Counted from the stretch's first letter, positions 1 to 8,543 are shown. The stretch: DNA of 64,000 bases from CAYWFF01 sp964458085 (GCA_964458085.1 CAYWFF010000001.1:29351-93350); one strand, 5' to 3'. Numbers and translations are program-made. Notes: generated by a model from the sequence alone, not told the origin.

Positions 1-238
1 CTGCAGCAACTGTAACTAATGCCTGTTCCGCAACCCCAACCTCAATAAACCTTTCGGGAAATTCCTTGCGAAATAAATCCATTTTCGTGCTTTCAGTCAG
101 ATCAGCACACAAGGCAATCACCTGTTCGTTCCGCTTCCCCGTTTCCACCAAACCTTCCCCAAACCCCTGGCGGGTAGGTACCAAGTCCACTTCTGAAGTG
201 AAAATTCTTTCTGATAACAAAAGATTCTTGTTTAACAT
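1..238 (-). CDS. Transketolase C-terminal subunit (5' part only)
   Basis: The first 79 codons of a split transketolase C-terminal (pyrimidine-binding) subunit; the rest lies beyond the window edge. The ATG is at 236-238, two codons after the stop of the N-terminal subunit, so the two form one operon. Visible motifs are TRQGFGEGL near residue 20, an ALCADL stretch and the family hallmark GVAEQ near the cut, whose Glu contacts the thiamine diphosphate pyrimidine ring in this family. With its partner it would transfer two-carbon units between ketose and aldose phosphates in the non-oxidative pentose phosphate pathway. The reading was made directly from the complementary strand. Confidence 0.9.
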   Translation of the reverse strand, partial: MLNKNLLLSERIFTSEVDLVPTRQGFGEGLVETGKRNEQVIALCADLTESTKMDLFRKEFPERFIEVGVAEQALVTVAA

Positions 239-241
239 AAT

Positions 242-1084
242 TTATTCGTATTCCGATTGTATCTTCCCTCCCAAACTTCTCAAATTCTGCAATGCATCAA
301 TTGCGTCCCCCAGGTCAGGTGGCTTTCCGTGCCACTCAGGCAAGTTCTCCATAAATTCGACTCCCTTCCCCGGAATTGTCCGGCAAATTACAGCAACCGG
401 ATTGACATGAATTGCGCGTGCCTCGTTTGCTGCATCTATAATTGCCTCGATATTGTGACCGTCTATTTCCAACACCGTCCAGTTAAATGCTTCATACTTT
501 GCCCGTAAAGGCTCGAGAGGCATCACATCTTCTGTATAGCCGTCAATTTGAATGTTATTACGGTCAATAAACATTGTTAAATTAGCCAAATTGTATTTAC
601 CGGCAAAAAGAACCGCTTCCCAATGATTTCCTTCCTGATGCTCTCCGTCTGAAGTTACTGCATAAACTCTGTTAGTTTTGCCGTCCATCCTTAAGCCGTA
701 GGCCATTCCCGAAGCTTGTGCTAAACCAGAGCCTAAGGGACCTGAAGTTGTTTCAATTCCTGGGAGTTTGGTACGTTCAGGATGACCTTGAAGTCTTGTG
801 CCTAACTTCCGGAGAGTTAACAATTCCGATATGGGAAAATAGCCGGCATGGGCAAGTGTCGCATAAAGTACTGGAGTGATGTGTCCGCAGGAAAGCACCA
901 ATCGGTCACGTTCTTCCCACATTGGCTCATCAGGATTATGCTTTAAAATGTTAAAATACAAAGCAGTAAACACGTCTGCCATCCCCAAAGGCCCTGCAGA
1001 ATGCCCGCTTCCTGCTTCTAAAAGCATTTTGACAATATCCTGTCTTATTTCGTTGGCTCTACTCTCGAGTTCCTGTGTTGTCAT
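242..1084 (-). CDS. Transketolase N-terminal subunit
   Basis: A 280-residue thiamine-diphosphate-binding half of a split transketolase. The cofactor motif is seen as SDGEHQEGNHWEA (about residues 144-156), with GHITP upstream and the GLAQASGMAYG helix around residue 120. Length matches stand-alone N-terminal subunits (270-290 aa). The C-terminal subunit follows directly downstream on the same strand. Together with RpiB and the epimerase-like protein encoded nearby it would form the non-oxidative pentose phosphate branch that CPR bacteria often keep to make ribose phosphate. The upstream 160 bp carries four phased ATTCGTA repeats that could be regulatory. Confidence 0.93.
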   Translation of the reverse strand: MTTQELESRANEIRQDIVKMLLEAGSGHSAGPLGMADVFTALYFNILKHNPDEPMWEERDRLVLSCGHITPVLYATLAHAGYFPISELLTLRKLGTRLQGHPERTKLPGIETTSGPLGSGLAQASGMAYGLRMDGKTNRVYAVTSDGEHQEGNHWEAVLFAGKYNLANLTMFIDRNNIQIDGYTEDVMPLEPLRAKYEAFNWTVLEIDGHNIEAIIDAANEARAIHVNPVAVICRTIPGKGVEFMENLPEWHGKPPDLGDAIDALQNLRSLGGKIQSEYE

Positions 1085-1194
1085 ATTTAGCGAATTAAAA
1101 TAGTTCTACCAATTTAGTAAAGAATATTAAATATTCTAGCCCGATAAAAAGTGTGTTTCCTTTGTGTTTATTTCCAACTTTACAAAACCATATT

Positions 1195-1230
1195 ATTCGT
1201 AGCTATTCGTATCATTCGTACTCATTCGTA
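1195..1230. repeat. Four phased ATTCGTA repeats upstream of transketolase operon
   Basis: ATTCGTA occurs at 1195, 1205, 1214 and 1224, that is with 9-10 bp spacing, so all copies face the same side of the helix. The block lies between the LOG-family gene and the transketolase start, in the only region that can hold the transketolase promoter. Phased short repeats suggest a protein binding site; the protein is unknown. Confidence 0.5.
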
Positions 1231-1244
1231 GATTAGTATCATTA

Positions 1245-1895
1245 TTAAGTCATGAATGCTTTCTCACTACACACCTTGCAATGGCTGTGGTCTATTTTTT
1301 GAAGTTTGTGTTCAAACTTTTGAATAGTAGGCAAAACATCCTCTCGTCTTTCGACAATCTCAAATGAATTCATTTCCTGATAATCTATGTTCATGTTCCG
1401 CTTTATAGCGTCAACAATTTCGTGCCAGAAGTCTCCATAGAGAATAAACGGTTTATGGTGTCCATGATAAAGTTTGGACAGAACCCAAGCTGTCCCGAAT
1501 TCGCTTAAAGTACCAGATCCGCCTTTAAAAATAATAAACATATCCGCATGTTCCAGAAGTTTAAACATTCGCTCAATATAGTTTGTTGTCTTTATTTCAT
1601 CAGTAGTAATATTTCTGACATACCGACCTTCAAATCCCGGTGCGTCTTTCGGATAAAAAGTCACGGAAATGGTTTCCCCATGTACTGCTGCAGCTCCTTG
1701 GGTGGCTGCATACATCACTCCCGGGCCGCCGCCATTTACAATCGTAAAGCCTTCTAATGAAAGCTCCTTTGCCAATTCATAAGCGTCTTTAAAAACGGGA
1801 TCTGTTTCAGGTATGTTTGCATCCCCGAAAAAAGCAATATTTTTTAAAAGCGGGCGCGGAAAAGGAACGGAACTTGCTTTGGTTTTCTCACCCAT
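1245..1895 (-). CDS. LOG family protein (nucleoside 5'-monophosphate phosphoribohydrolase-like)
   Basis: A 216-residue Rossmann-like protein of the LOG/YvdD (old 'lysine decarboxylase') family. The nucleotide-binding motif GGGPGVM is near residues 55-61, and the family signature appears as GGSGTLSEFG (about 124-133), close to the usual PGGxGTxxE with Ser for one Gly. Known members release the base from nucleoside monophosphates or act in cytokinin activation; the substrate here cannot be read from sequence. It overlaps the upstream epimerase-like gene by 8 bp, so the two are translationally coupled. A short Cys/His-rich tail (HSHCKVC) at the C-terminus is unusual and might bind metal. Confidence 0.8.
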   Translation of the reverse strand: MGEKTKASSVPFPRPLLKNIAFFGDANIPETDPVFKDAYELAKELSLEGFTIVNGGGPGVMYAATQGAAAVHGETISVTFYPKDAPGFEGRYVRNITTDEIKTTNYIERMFKLLEHADMFIIFKGGSGTLSEFGTAWVLSKLYHGHHKPFILYGDFWHEIVDAIKRNMNIDYQEMNSFEIVERREDVLPTIQKFEHKLQKIDHSHCKVCSEKAFMT

Positions 1896-2541
1896 GAAGT
1901 TTTATCTCCTTTTCAAATTCTTCCAAGTTAGTTTTTAGATCCCTTTCAAAAAGCCTTATACCAATAGCCAATTCATCTGCTCCTGCTTCGACAATTTCCT
2001 TAGCATTTTCCGGGGTGATACCGATATCGGAAATTATGGAAAACGGAGTATCATCTTTTTTACGTAATTCATTTAATTCCTTTATTTTACCTAAAGCCCT
2101 TTTGTCAAAAGGCTGTCCGCCGAATCCTGCCGAGCCGTTAAGAATCAAAACCGTATCAAGATCAGTCAAGATTTCCTTGTCTAGAGCGCCCAGCGGAGTT
2201 TCAATATCCAAAGCAAGTCCTACTTTGCAGCCAGTTGCTTGGACTTTACCAATAAACTCTATCTGGCTTTCCATCATTTCAATTTGACCAATTATTCGCT
2301 CCGCCATACCTCGCACACAGCGCTCTACCCAGTCGATAGGGTTTCTAACCATTAAATGGTAATCAAGTCTGAGGGAACTTTCGAGATCAGAAAAAACTGA
2401 CGGATCAACTGTTTTATTGGCTGCAAATTCACCATCAATAATATCAATTTGGAACTTTTCAACTAAGTCCTCGCACTGTTCAATCCAGTTTTTAATTTCA
2501 TTAGGATCGTTTGAAATAGGTGATGGGATAATTATCGCCAT
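1888..2541 (-). CDS. Ribulose-phosphate 3-epimerase-like protein
   Basis: A 217-residue TIM-barrel protein of the ribulose-phosphate 3-epimerase fold. Matches to the family are IDIIDGEF (usual HxDxMDGxF), DYHLMV, LALDIETPL, a GFGGQPF phosphate/flexible loop segment and ISDIGI in place of VDGGI. The first metal-binding His of classical enzymes is Gln here (QIDIIDG), while the catalytic Asp and the His of DYHLMV are kept. It may be an active but divergent epimerase, or a related isomerase. It overlaps the phosphatase gene upstream by 10 bp and the LOG gene downstream by 8 bp, giving a tight operon with GAPDH. Confidence 0.72.
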   Translation of the reverse strand: MAIIIPSPISNDPNEIKNWIEQCEDLVEKFQIDIIDGEFAANKTVDPSVFSDLESSLRLDYHLMVRNPIDWVERCVRGMAERIIGQIEMMESQIEFIGKVQATGCKVGLALDIETPLGALDKEILTDLDTVLILNGSAGFGGQPFDKRALGKIKELNELRKKDDTPFSIISDIGITPENAKEIVEAGADELAIGIRLFERDLKTNLEEFEKEIKLHG

Positions 2542-3017
2542 AGTAAGGAAAATGTTTCCAAAGCTTTGTGTTGGGTTGTCTCAAAATGAGTCTCAGGTCG
2601 TTTTTCCATAACCAAACTCATGGCCTCAGCAACACTCATTTCTTTATAGCGAATAAGGTAAGCCGCAACAAGTGTCGGGCTTCTTCCATGGCCATTTCTG
2701 CAGTGAACGTAAATGATGTTCCCATTCTCAACCGCTTCGTGAATAAGTGTGGTTCCAATTCGAAGTTGATCCGGACTCGGCGCGTCACCATCAACAACAG
2801 GAAGCCAAGCATACATATCAATATCATCAGGTGGTGTTTCTTTTTTCTCGGCTGCCAGATTAATCTCCAAACAAACACCAAGTTTTTTAAATTCATCTGC
2901 GTGGAAGGTACACTCTCTTCCGGTACAGAAGTCCGACCCTACATAAATCTGTTCAGTTATTTGCGAATAGTCAAAAGTGTGTTCATCGTTTCTACCATGT
3001 GGTTCCGGCTTATCCAT
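2532..3017 (-). CDS. Dual-specificity / tyrosine phosphatase family protein
   Basis: A 161-residue cysteine phosphatase. The P-loop reads VHCRNGHGRSPT (about residues 102-113), which fits the HCxxGxxR(S/T) signature with Cys as nucleophile and Arg binding phosphate. A general-acid Asp is probably in the VVDGDAPS loop upstream. The size is that of a minimal DSP catalytic domain. It sits between GAPDH (2 bp gap) and the epimerase-like gene (overlap), so it is co-transcribed with central carbon genes. Whether it acts on protein or on a small phosphorylated metabolite cannot be told. Confidence 0.85.
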   Translation of the reverse strand: MDKPEPHGRNDEHTFDYSQITEQIYVGSDFCTGRECTFHADEFKKLGVCLEINLAAEKKETPPDDIDMYAWLPVVDGDAPSPDQLRIGTTLIHEAVENGNIIYVHCRNGHGRSPTLVAAYLIRYKEMSVAEAMSLVMEKRPETHFETTQHKALETFSLLWR

Positions 3018-3019
3018 AT

Positions 3020-4138
3020 TTACTTTGTTTGAAATGAAAGTGTTAAAGGATCTGTTGGAGCTTTTGACGAATCAAGAGTTCTACCTACCCTAATTACCTG
3101 TTCGACAAGCCGGTTTGCATAACCCCATTCATTATCATACCAAGCAAAAACTTTCACCATATTTCCCGCAACCACTTGCGTTAAAGAAAGGTCAACTATT
3201 GTCGACTCGCTTCTGCCGATAATATCGCTTGATACTAAAGGTTCCTCAGAAACTGCAAGTATTCCCTTGTATAAGGGGTTTTCCGATGCTTCAGTAAAAG
3301 CTTGATTAACCAGTTCAGGAGTCACATTTTGTCTCAAAAGTAAAGTAAAGTCAGTAATTGACCCCGTTGCCGTTGGGACCCTTAGAGACATTCCGTCAAA
3401 CAGCCCTTTAAGCTCAGGAATGGTTTCTGTCGTCGCAATCGCAGCGCCGGTTGTGGTGGGAATGATATTTTCTGCTGCCGCCCGTGCACGCCGTAAATCC
3501 TTGTGGGAATTATCCTGCAAATTCTGATCATCGGTGTAGCTATGGACCGTGGTCATCATTGCTTTATCGATACCGAATTTAGCATGCATAACGGCAGCAA
3601 CGGGTGCTACACAATTTGTGGTACAGGAAGCATTCGATAAAACATCAATTCCGTCTCCGTCACTGTCTCCTTTATATTCATTTACACTTAAAACGAAGGT
3701 GCCTACATTTCCTCCCTTTGAAGGTGCAGACAAAACAACCCTTTTAGCTCCTCCCAAAGCATGTTTTTTAGCATCTTCTTCTTTGGTAAAGGCACCGGTT
3801 GCTTCAATTACCACGTTGGCTTCGTATTTACCCCAAGGTATTTTTGCAGGGTCCCTCTGGGCAAGAACCGCTACCTGTTTTCCGTCTGCTTTCAAATACC
3901 CTATTAGGGGATCTTCATCGGTCGCTTCTTTTGCATCCTTCACTTTTTCCCACTTAACATCTTTTTCAAATTTCCGATACATTGTGTCATGGTTAACCAA
4001 GTATGCCCATCCATCCACATTCATGGATCCGGATGTATTTAAAACAGTAATATCTAATTCAGAAGTATGTTTCAGAATCCAAATTCGAAATGCTATCCGT
4101 CCTATTCGTCCAAAACCATTTATTCCCACTTTTATCAT
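3020..4138 (-). CDS. gap: Glyceraldehyde-3-phosphate dehydrogenase, type I
   Basis: A 372-residue GAPDH that oxidises glyceraldehyde 3-phosphate to 1,3-bisphosphoglycerate. NAD binding: GINGFGRIGR at residues 5-14. Catalytic site: SNASCTTNC with the nucleophilic Cys, and the His in TTVHSYT. The C-terminal WYDNEWGYANR is intact. It is about 35 residues longer than the usual enzyme because of insertions, including one in the first 110 residues and an acidic GDSDGDGID stretch before the active site. It leads an operon with phosphatase, epimerase-like and LOG genes and is divergent from a glycosyltransferase gene. Confidence 0.96.
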   Translation of the reverse strand: MIKVGINGFGRIGRIAFRIWILKHTSELDITVLNTSGSMNVDGWAYLVNHDTMYRKFEKDVKWEKVKDAKEATDEDPLIGYLKADGKQVAVLAQRDPAKIPWGKYEANVVIEATGAFTKEEDAKKHALGGAKRVVLSAPSKGGNVGTFVLSVNEYKGDSDGDGIDVLSNASCTTNCVAPVAAVMHAKFGIDKAMMTTVHSYTDDQNLQDNSHKDLRRARAAAENIIPTTTGAAIATTETIPELKGLFDGMSLRVPTATGSITDFTLLLRQNVTPELVNQAFTEASENPLYKGILAVSEEPLVSSDIIGRSESTIVDLSLTQVVAGNMVKVFAWYDNEWGYANRLVEQVIRVGRTLDSSKAPTDPLTLSFQTK

Positions 4139-4158
4139 ACTTTTAGCGTATACAATTT

Positions 4159-4180
4159 TATGCTTATTGACAATAGCATA
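4159..4180. promoter_or_regulatory. Near-palindrome in divergent gap/glycosyltransferase promoter region
   Basis: TATGCTTATTG followed by A and CAATAGCATA forms an inverted repeat with one deleted base. It overlaps the TTGACA at 4167-4172 that may be the -35 of the rightward gene, a position typical of an operator. TTAGCGTATA also occurs twice (about 4143 and 4188). No regulator is known. Confidence 0.35.
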
Positions 4181-4192
4181 CGGTGCTTAGCG

Positions 4193-4198
4193 TATAAT
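4193..4198 (+). promoter_or_regulatory. -10 box TATAAT, leaderless-type promoter
   Basis: A perfect TATAAT ends 13 nt before the ATG at 4212. TTGACA lies at 4167-4172, but a 20-bp spacer is long, so the -10 may act mostly alone. The transcript would begin only about 6 nt before the start codon and there is no Shine-Dalgarno sequence. Confidence 0.6.
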
Positions 4199-4211
4199 CA
4201 AAAGAGCCGAA

Positions 4212-5327
4212 ATGGAAAAATCAGCAAAAAAAGTTCTAGTTCTCACCACCAAGTGGGGACATCTTAGTATTGCACGCGCAGTTTACGATGCTTTAGACAA
4301 TTCATCCTGTCAAGCGGTGGTGGAACAAATTGCAGTTGAAAAACTGTCTGATCATTCGTATACCACTGTTTACCGCCTCTTCCCTCATATGTGGAAGGTC
4401 CCTTTTCGATTAGCGGAAAAGGAAAGAATCGGTAAGCTGACTAAAAAGTATTTAAAACATACTTACCGAAAAAAAGTTGCCGAATTGATTAAGCTTCATG
4501 AACCAGACATTGTTATTAATACATATTTCGGATTAAACCCGGTGCTTGAAATGTATGCCGAGAAAGGATTGCCTGTATTTAACATCGTTGCCAATCCCAG
4601 AACGTTCAGTAAACTGGAATTAAGCAATAAACTTGTGAATTTGCTGTTTGATAGCAAGGCAATAAAGGATGCCGTAAAACTGGGAATTGCAAAACAAAAG
4701 TGTGTTCAGGCTGGATGGTTTGTCCGAAAAGAATTTCAGGAGTCATATAACAAAATAGAAATTAGAAAATCCTTAAAAATGAACTCTGCCGTATTTACTG
4801 TTTGTATAGTTGGCGGAAGCGACGGCATTTACAGCATTCTGAAAGTTCTCCCTGCATTTATAAAATCTCCCGAACCTGTACAGGTGGTTTTTGTGGCCGG
4901 TAATAATACCCAACTTTTAAGGGCAGTCAATGGCTTTAAAAAACTGGCTGAATCTGAGACAAATCACAAAACAACACTTATTCCTATCGGCTTTACCCAT
5001 GAGCTTGATTTATATTTAAAAGCATCGGATCTCGTCGTCGGAAAAGCCGGACCAAACCTTCTTTTTGAAACCGCAGCAACACACACTCCCTTCTTTGCAG
5101 TAACCCACATTACAGGCCAAGAAGACGGAAATTTAGAAATATTAAAAAAATTAAAACTCGGGATAGTTGAGGAAAACCCGGTTAAAGCTGTTCGATTAAT
5201 TCGCCACATTCTTAAAAAACCTAGTTACCTTAACCGGTTCACGAAATCCGTAGATAAAATGTCGTCTTACAATAAGTTAGCTGCAGCAAAACTTGTGAGT
5301 TTACTAGAGGAAGAAAGAGACAACTAA
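4212..5327 (+). CDS. Family 28 glycosyltransferase (MGDG synthase/MurG-like)
   Basis: A 371-residue GT-B glycosyltransferase. The N-terminus resembles the MGDG synthase/processive lipid glycosyltransferase domain (TKWGHLSIARAVYDAL, about residues 12-27), and the C-terminal half carries the UDP-sugar site region: CIVGGSDG near residue 198 and the VVGKAGPNLLFET segment near 276, corresponding to the GGxxT/E nucleotide site of MurG-like enzymes. It probably transfers a hexose or HexNAc to a lipid acceptor at the inner face of the membrane. It stands alone, divergent from gap and convergent with pgk (5 bp between stops). Confidence 0.8.
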   Translation: MEKSAKKVLVLTTKWGHLSIARAVYDALDNSSCQAVVEQIAVEKLSDHSYTTVYRLFPHMWKVPFRLAEKERIGKLTKKYLKHTYRKKVAELIKLHEPDIVINTYFGLNPVLEMYAEKGLPVFNIVANPRTFSKLELSNKLVNLLFDSKAIKDAVKLGIAKQKCVQAGWFVRKEFQESYNKIEIRKSLKMNSAVFTVCIVGGSDGIYSILKVLPAFIKSPEPVQVVFVAGNNTQLLRAVNGFKKLAESETNHKTTLIPIGFTHELDLYLKASDLVVGKAGPNLLFETAATHTPFFAVTHITGQEDGNLEILKKLKLGIVEENPVKAVRLIRHILKKPSYLNRFTKSVDKMSSYNKLAAAKLVSLLEEERDN

Positions 5328-5332
5328 TCTTT

Positions 5333-6349
5333 CTAATTGTTGTTTACTAAAGCTTCAATTCCCGGAAGTGCTTTGTGAGCCAGAAATTCAAGCATTGCAC
5401 CTCCACCGACTGAAATCCAATCAAATTTTTCAGTCAACCTTAAAAGTTTTAACGCAGCTTCAGTGTCTCCACCTCCTGCCACTTTAAATGCTGATGAGCC
5501 AGCGACAGCCTTAAATACTCGTTCAGTTCCCTGCCTGTGACCTTCTTCTTCAAACCTACCAATTGGTCCACCAACCACAATTGTCTGGGCGTTTTTAATA
5601 ACTTCTTCAAATTTTTCAACTGAATGGAGCGTAATGTCTTCTTTGTCAGGCAGAAGTTTTGCAATCAACACTTTGTCATCATTTTCGTACAGCCCCTGAA
5701 ATTCAATAATTTCAGGTAGTCTCCCAGCTACCAATATAGTGTCACTAAAGTTTTTAAAAGGCTCAATATATGCTAATTTATCTTCTTTTAGCCCACTAAG
5801 TATGATTATTACAGGACGCTTTGGATTATCAAATACTTTGCTCAAGTTTTCCACTTCTTGCACCATACGCGGACCAGCAGCATGAGGCAAAAGTTTAGGC
5901 AAACCGACTATAGACGCATGCTTCCGGTGAGAAATGCCAAATGCTTCGTTAACGTATAAATCTCCAAGTGAAGCCAGCTTTTGAGTAAACTGTTCATCGT
6001 TTAACACCTCCCCCGCCTCAAACCTCAAGTTTTCCAATAAGCAAATTCTTGCATCGGGCAGTGTTTCGGGAGTGACTTCAGTGACAAAAGATACTTGTTC
6101 TCCAACAAGATTAGTTAACATTGTTGCAACCGGTTCCATACTAAATTCCATATCTCTACCCTCAGGTCTTCCGCGGGTACCCAGAATAATAATTCTGTCT
6201 GGGTTTTTTGCCAGTATTGTTCGGACGGTATCGGCAAGCACCTGGAGTCGTAAACTGTTTTCTGACTCAACGTCAGTATCTCCCCGAAGAAGTACTGGTT
6301 TGCCACTTAAATCAAGTGTTTCAATTCCTGGCAGATTCATATTCGGCAA
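5333..6349 (-). CDS. pgk: Phosphoglycerate kinase, short divergent form
   Basis: A 338-residue PGK, some 50-60 residues shorter than typical enzymes. Recognisable sites are GTRGRPEG, LLENLRF, NEAFGISHRKHAS, GGPIGRFE (nucleotide loop), GGGDT and SVGGGAMLEFL. The N-terminal substrate motif RVDFNVP appears as RGDTDVE, so the Asn that contacts 3-phosphoglycerate is replaced, and the usual GGAK lysine region reads SGLKEDK. It would transfer phosphate from 1,3-bisphosphoglycerate to ADP. The start overlaps the rpiB 3' end by 29 bp; an internal Met at 6340 is an alternative start. Confidence 0.88.
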   Translation of the reverse strand: MPNMNLPGIETLDLSGKPVLLRGDTDVESENSLRLQVLADTVRTILAKNPDRIIILGTRGRPEGRDMEFSMEPVATMLTNLVGEQVSFVTEVTPETLPDARICLLENLRFEAGEVLNDEQFTQKLASLGDLYVNEAFGISHRKHASIVGLPKLLPHAAGPRMVQEVENLSKVFDNPKRPVIIILSGLKEDKLAYIEPFKNFSDTILVAGRLPEIIEFQGLYENDDKVLIAKLLPDKEDITLHSVEKFEEVIKNAQTIVVGGPIGRFEEEGHRQGTERVFKAVAGSSAFKVAGGGDTEAALKLLRLTEKFDWISVGGGAMLEFLAHKALPGIEALVNNN

Positions 6350-6773
6350 CTTTTTCTAATCTTTGTATGTATTTATCTTCATTTGAAAATTTGGTAGTTA
6401 GAAATGTGTCCACGATCGCGTGCGCAACCTCCAAATTAACATAATCAGCACCGAGCGCAAGTATATTTGCATTATTGTGTTCCCGAGCTTTTTTCGCCAT
6501 TTCAACTGAAGTTGCAACCGCAGCCCTAATTCCTTTCACTTTATTGGCAGCTATTGCTTCACCGTTTCCGGAACGACCTAAAACAATTCCAAGAGCCTTT
6601 TTATCTTTTGCTATCTTTTCGGCTAAAGGAATAACAAAGTCGGAATAGTCATCGTCTTTTACAAATTCTAAATTCCCCAGATCGCTGACGTCATACTTTT
6701 TCCCTTCCAAATATTTTTGTATGTTCTCTTTGAGAAACCATCCCCCATGATCTGATGCCAGGTAAATTTTCAT
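6321..6773 (-). CDS. rpiB: Ribose-5-phosphate isomerase B
   Basis: A 150-residue RpiB/LacAB-family isomerase that interconverts ribose 5-phosphate and ribulose 5-phosphate. Motifs are SDHGG near the N-terminus, GRSGNGEAIAANKVKGIRAA (about 68-87) and NNANILALGA. The catalytic Cys of the E. coli type is missing; instead the GNGE form is present, as in actinobacterial RpiB where Glu is the base. It lies in an operon with pgk and is followed downstream of the TPI gene by 80 bp. It completes, with transketolase, a ribose-forming route. Confidence 0.92.
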   Translation of the reverse strand: MKIYLASDHGGWFLKENIQKYLEGKKYDVSDLGNLEFVKDDDYSDFVIPLAEKIAKDKKALGIVLGRSGNGEAIAANKVKGIRAAVATSVEMAKKAREHNNANILALGADYVNLEVAHAIVDTFLTTKFSNEDKYIQRLEKVAEYESARN

Positions 6774-6853
6774 AAAATTAAAACGTCTCTAAAAAATCCG
6801 ATAAACGTAGTCCATAATGTCATTAGTCGCCAGCTCCGATTGCCTTAAATTAT

Positions 6854-7513
6854 TTATTTTTTAAATCCATTTATCAGTTCTCGAAGTTCTTTCTCGGGAT
6901 CACCTGCTTTAACGATGCCCGTTGCTATTGCTATACCCTGAGCTCCAAGCTTTAAGCTGGTTGCAACATCCTCCACAGTGTGCACCCCAGCTCCCACTAT
7001 AAGCGGAATATTGACCGCTTGTGCAATTGTTGCTGCTTTGACAATAACATCCGGCCTTGCGGTAGCAACGGAACGTGTAGTACTGCCCACCAATTCAGGT
7101 GGCTCATACGCAAGGTAGGTAGGTTTAAAACGAACAACTACATCAAGTTCATCAGTATCAGCAGCAAATATAAGTGTTTCCAGCCCCACCTGTTTTGCTC
7201 TGGTTACTGCTTTAGATAAATCTTCAAACTGGAAGAATTTTTTCTCTGAGTGGTTTAAGAAAGTCCCCGAAGCACCATCCTCTTTTACTGCTTCTGCAAT
7301 TACTGAACCGGTGTGTGCTCCGAATTCTACAGGGTCAATATGCTGTGCCCAAACTGTTTCTGACACGCTGCTGACTTCTTTGATGTCTCCTGACTGAACA
7401 ACCGGAATTATGGGAATGCCGGTTTCTTCCGACACTTTGACAAGAACTTGTGAAAGTTTAACTGCATCTTGTCCTGTCCCTTCGGGATAAGCTTTGAAAT
7501 TAACAAATATCAT
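6854..7513 (-). CDS. tpiA: Triosephosphate isomerase, archaeal-type
   Basis: A 219-residue TIM, shorter than the 250-residue bacterial form and similar in layout to archaeal enzymes. It starts MIFVNFKAYPEGTG, giving the N-x-K substrate lysine; the electrophilic His is in FLNHSEKK (about residue 87), the catalytic Glu in AYEPPE (about 135), and the phosphate-binding GAGVHTVEDV and GIAIATGI segments close the barrel. It overlaps the glutaredoxin-like gene by 4 bp. Short TIMs of this kind are common in CPR genomes. Confidence 0.92.
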   Translation of the reverse strand: MIFVNFKAYPEGTGQDAVKLSQVLVKVSEETGIPIIPVVQSGDIKEVSSVSETVWAQHIDPVEFGAHTGSVIAEAVKEDGASGTFLNHSEKKFFQFEDLSKAVTRAKQVGLETLIFAADTDELDVVVRFKPTYLAYEPPELVGSTTRSVATARPDVIVKAATIAQAVNIPLIVGAGVHTVEDVATSLKLGAQGIAIATGIVKAGDPEKELRELINGFKK

Positions 7514-7764
7514 GGAGCCAATTTAAAAACGGTTTGCAACTTACCCTTATCAAAACCTACTATTGTCTCTTTAGAACCGTCTTCTCTCTCGACGACAGTA
7601 AAAGGAACCCCCATAAATCCATGGGAGTCTGCCATCATCACCTTTTGCGCATCCGGATCCTGATCGACTAATTTTTCTGTAAAAGGAATATTTTTACCGG
7701 TTAAATAGTCCATCATTAATTTACAGTAAGGACAGGTTGTTGTTGCAAAAACAGTAACTATCAT
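7510..7764 (-). CDS. Glutaredoxin-like thiol-disulfide protein
   Basis: An 84-residue thioredoxin-fold protein with the redox motif TCPYCK at residues 10-15. The loop GVPFTVV carries the cis-proline expected next to the active site. The size and CPYC motif suit glutaredoxin or NrdH-like proteins. It is encoded between ccdA and tpiA on the same strand, with 12 bp to ccdA, and could receive electrons passed by the membrane protein CcdA. Substrate is unknown. Confidence 0.87.
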   Translation of the reverse strand: MIVTVFATTTCPYCKLMMDYLTGKNIPFTEKLVDQDPDAQKVMMADSHGFMGVPFTVVEREDGSKETIVGFDKGKLQTVFKLAP

Positions 7765-7776
7765 ATAGTTATTAAG

Positions 7777-8511
7777 TCATTGTATAGCGTAACCAAGGCG
7801 AAATGCAATTTCAAACATAAAAGCATTGACATATTTATAGGTATCAGTCAAAAGCAAAATACCCATTCCGATAAGTAATAACCCTGTTAAATTCTGTAAA
7901 ATATGCAGCATTCTTTGTGACCTTATTTTTTTTGTAATATGTATTACTCCCAAACTTGTAAGAATAAACGGAACAGACATTCCGAGTGCATAAAAAAACA
8001 ACAATAAAGCACCGTTTAATACTGTCGCTTGTACTGCTGCAAGCGTAAATATAGCACCCAGGACCACCCCCACACAAGGCGACCAGGTAACAGCAAACAA
8101 AACTCCAAATAAAAATGCATGCCCGCGAAGTTTAGTTTTTAAGGGGTGGGGAATTAAGTTCCACTCTCCGGTAAGCCACGGAATTTTAATTATTCCTAAC
8201 TGCTGAATTCCTAAAATCACAATAAATAATCCGCCCGCTTGTTGTAATGAACCCTGATACAAACGCAGTACGCTCCCCCAACTTGCAGCTGTTGCTCCCA
8301 AAATCACAAATACAGTAGTAAATCCGATAACAAAATTTGCTGTCAACCAAACAACTCTCAAATTAATTTTGCTTTTATTTACAGCCTTACTGGGTATAGC
8401 GTCTCCTGTGATAAAACTAATATATAAAGGTAGCAGCGGCACGACGCACGGAGCTAAAAATGATGTGATCCCTGCCACAAATGCAACCGGAAGAGAAATG
8501 TCAAACATCAT
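7777..8511 (-). CDS. CcdA-type membrane thiol-disulfide transporter
   Basis: A 244-residue protein with about six membrane segments of the CcdA/DsbD-gamma family, which carries reducing equivalents from the cytoplasm to the outside. Both redox cysteines are visible: LAPCVVPLLPLY in the first segment and WSPCVGVVLG in the fourth. A TATACT -10 box (8515-8520) sits directly upstream, so the mRNA is likely leaderless. It pairs with the glutaredoxin-like protein downstream. No cytochrome c genes were seen, so a role in extracytoplasmic disulfide exchange for Cys-rich secreted proteins (for example the one at 59932) is plausible. Confidence 0.9.
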   Translation of the reverse strand: MMFDISLPVAFVAGITSFLAPCVVPLLPLYISFITGDAIPSKAVNKSKINLRVVWLTANFVIGFTTVFVILGATAASWGSVLRLYQGSLQQAGGLFIVILGIQQLGIIKIPWLTGEWNLIPHPLKTKLRGHAFLFGVLFAVTWSPCVGVVLGAIFTLAAVQATVLNGALLLFFYALGMSVPFILTSLGVIHITKKIRSQRMLHILQNLTGLLLIGMGILLLTDTYKYVNAFMFEIAFRLGYAIQ

Positions 8512-8543
8512 TTAAGTATACCCGAAGTTGTAATTTTAAAATA

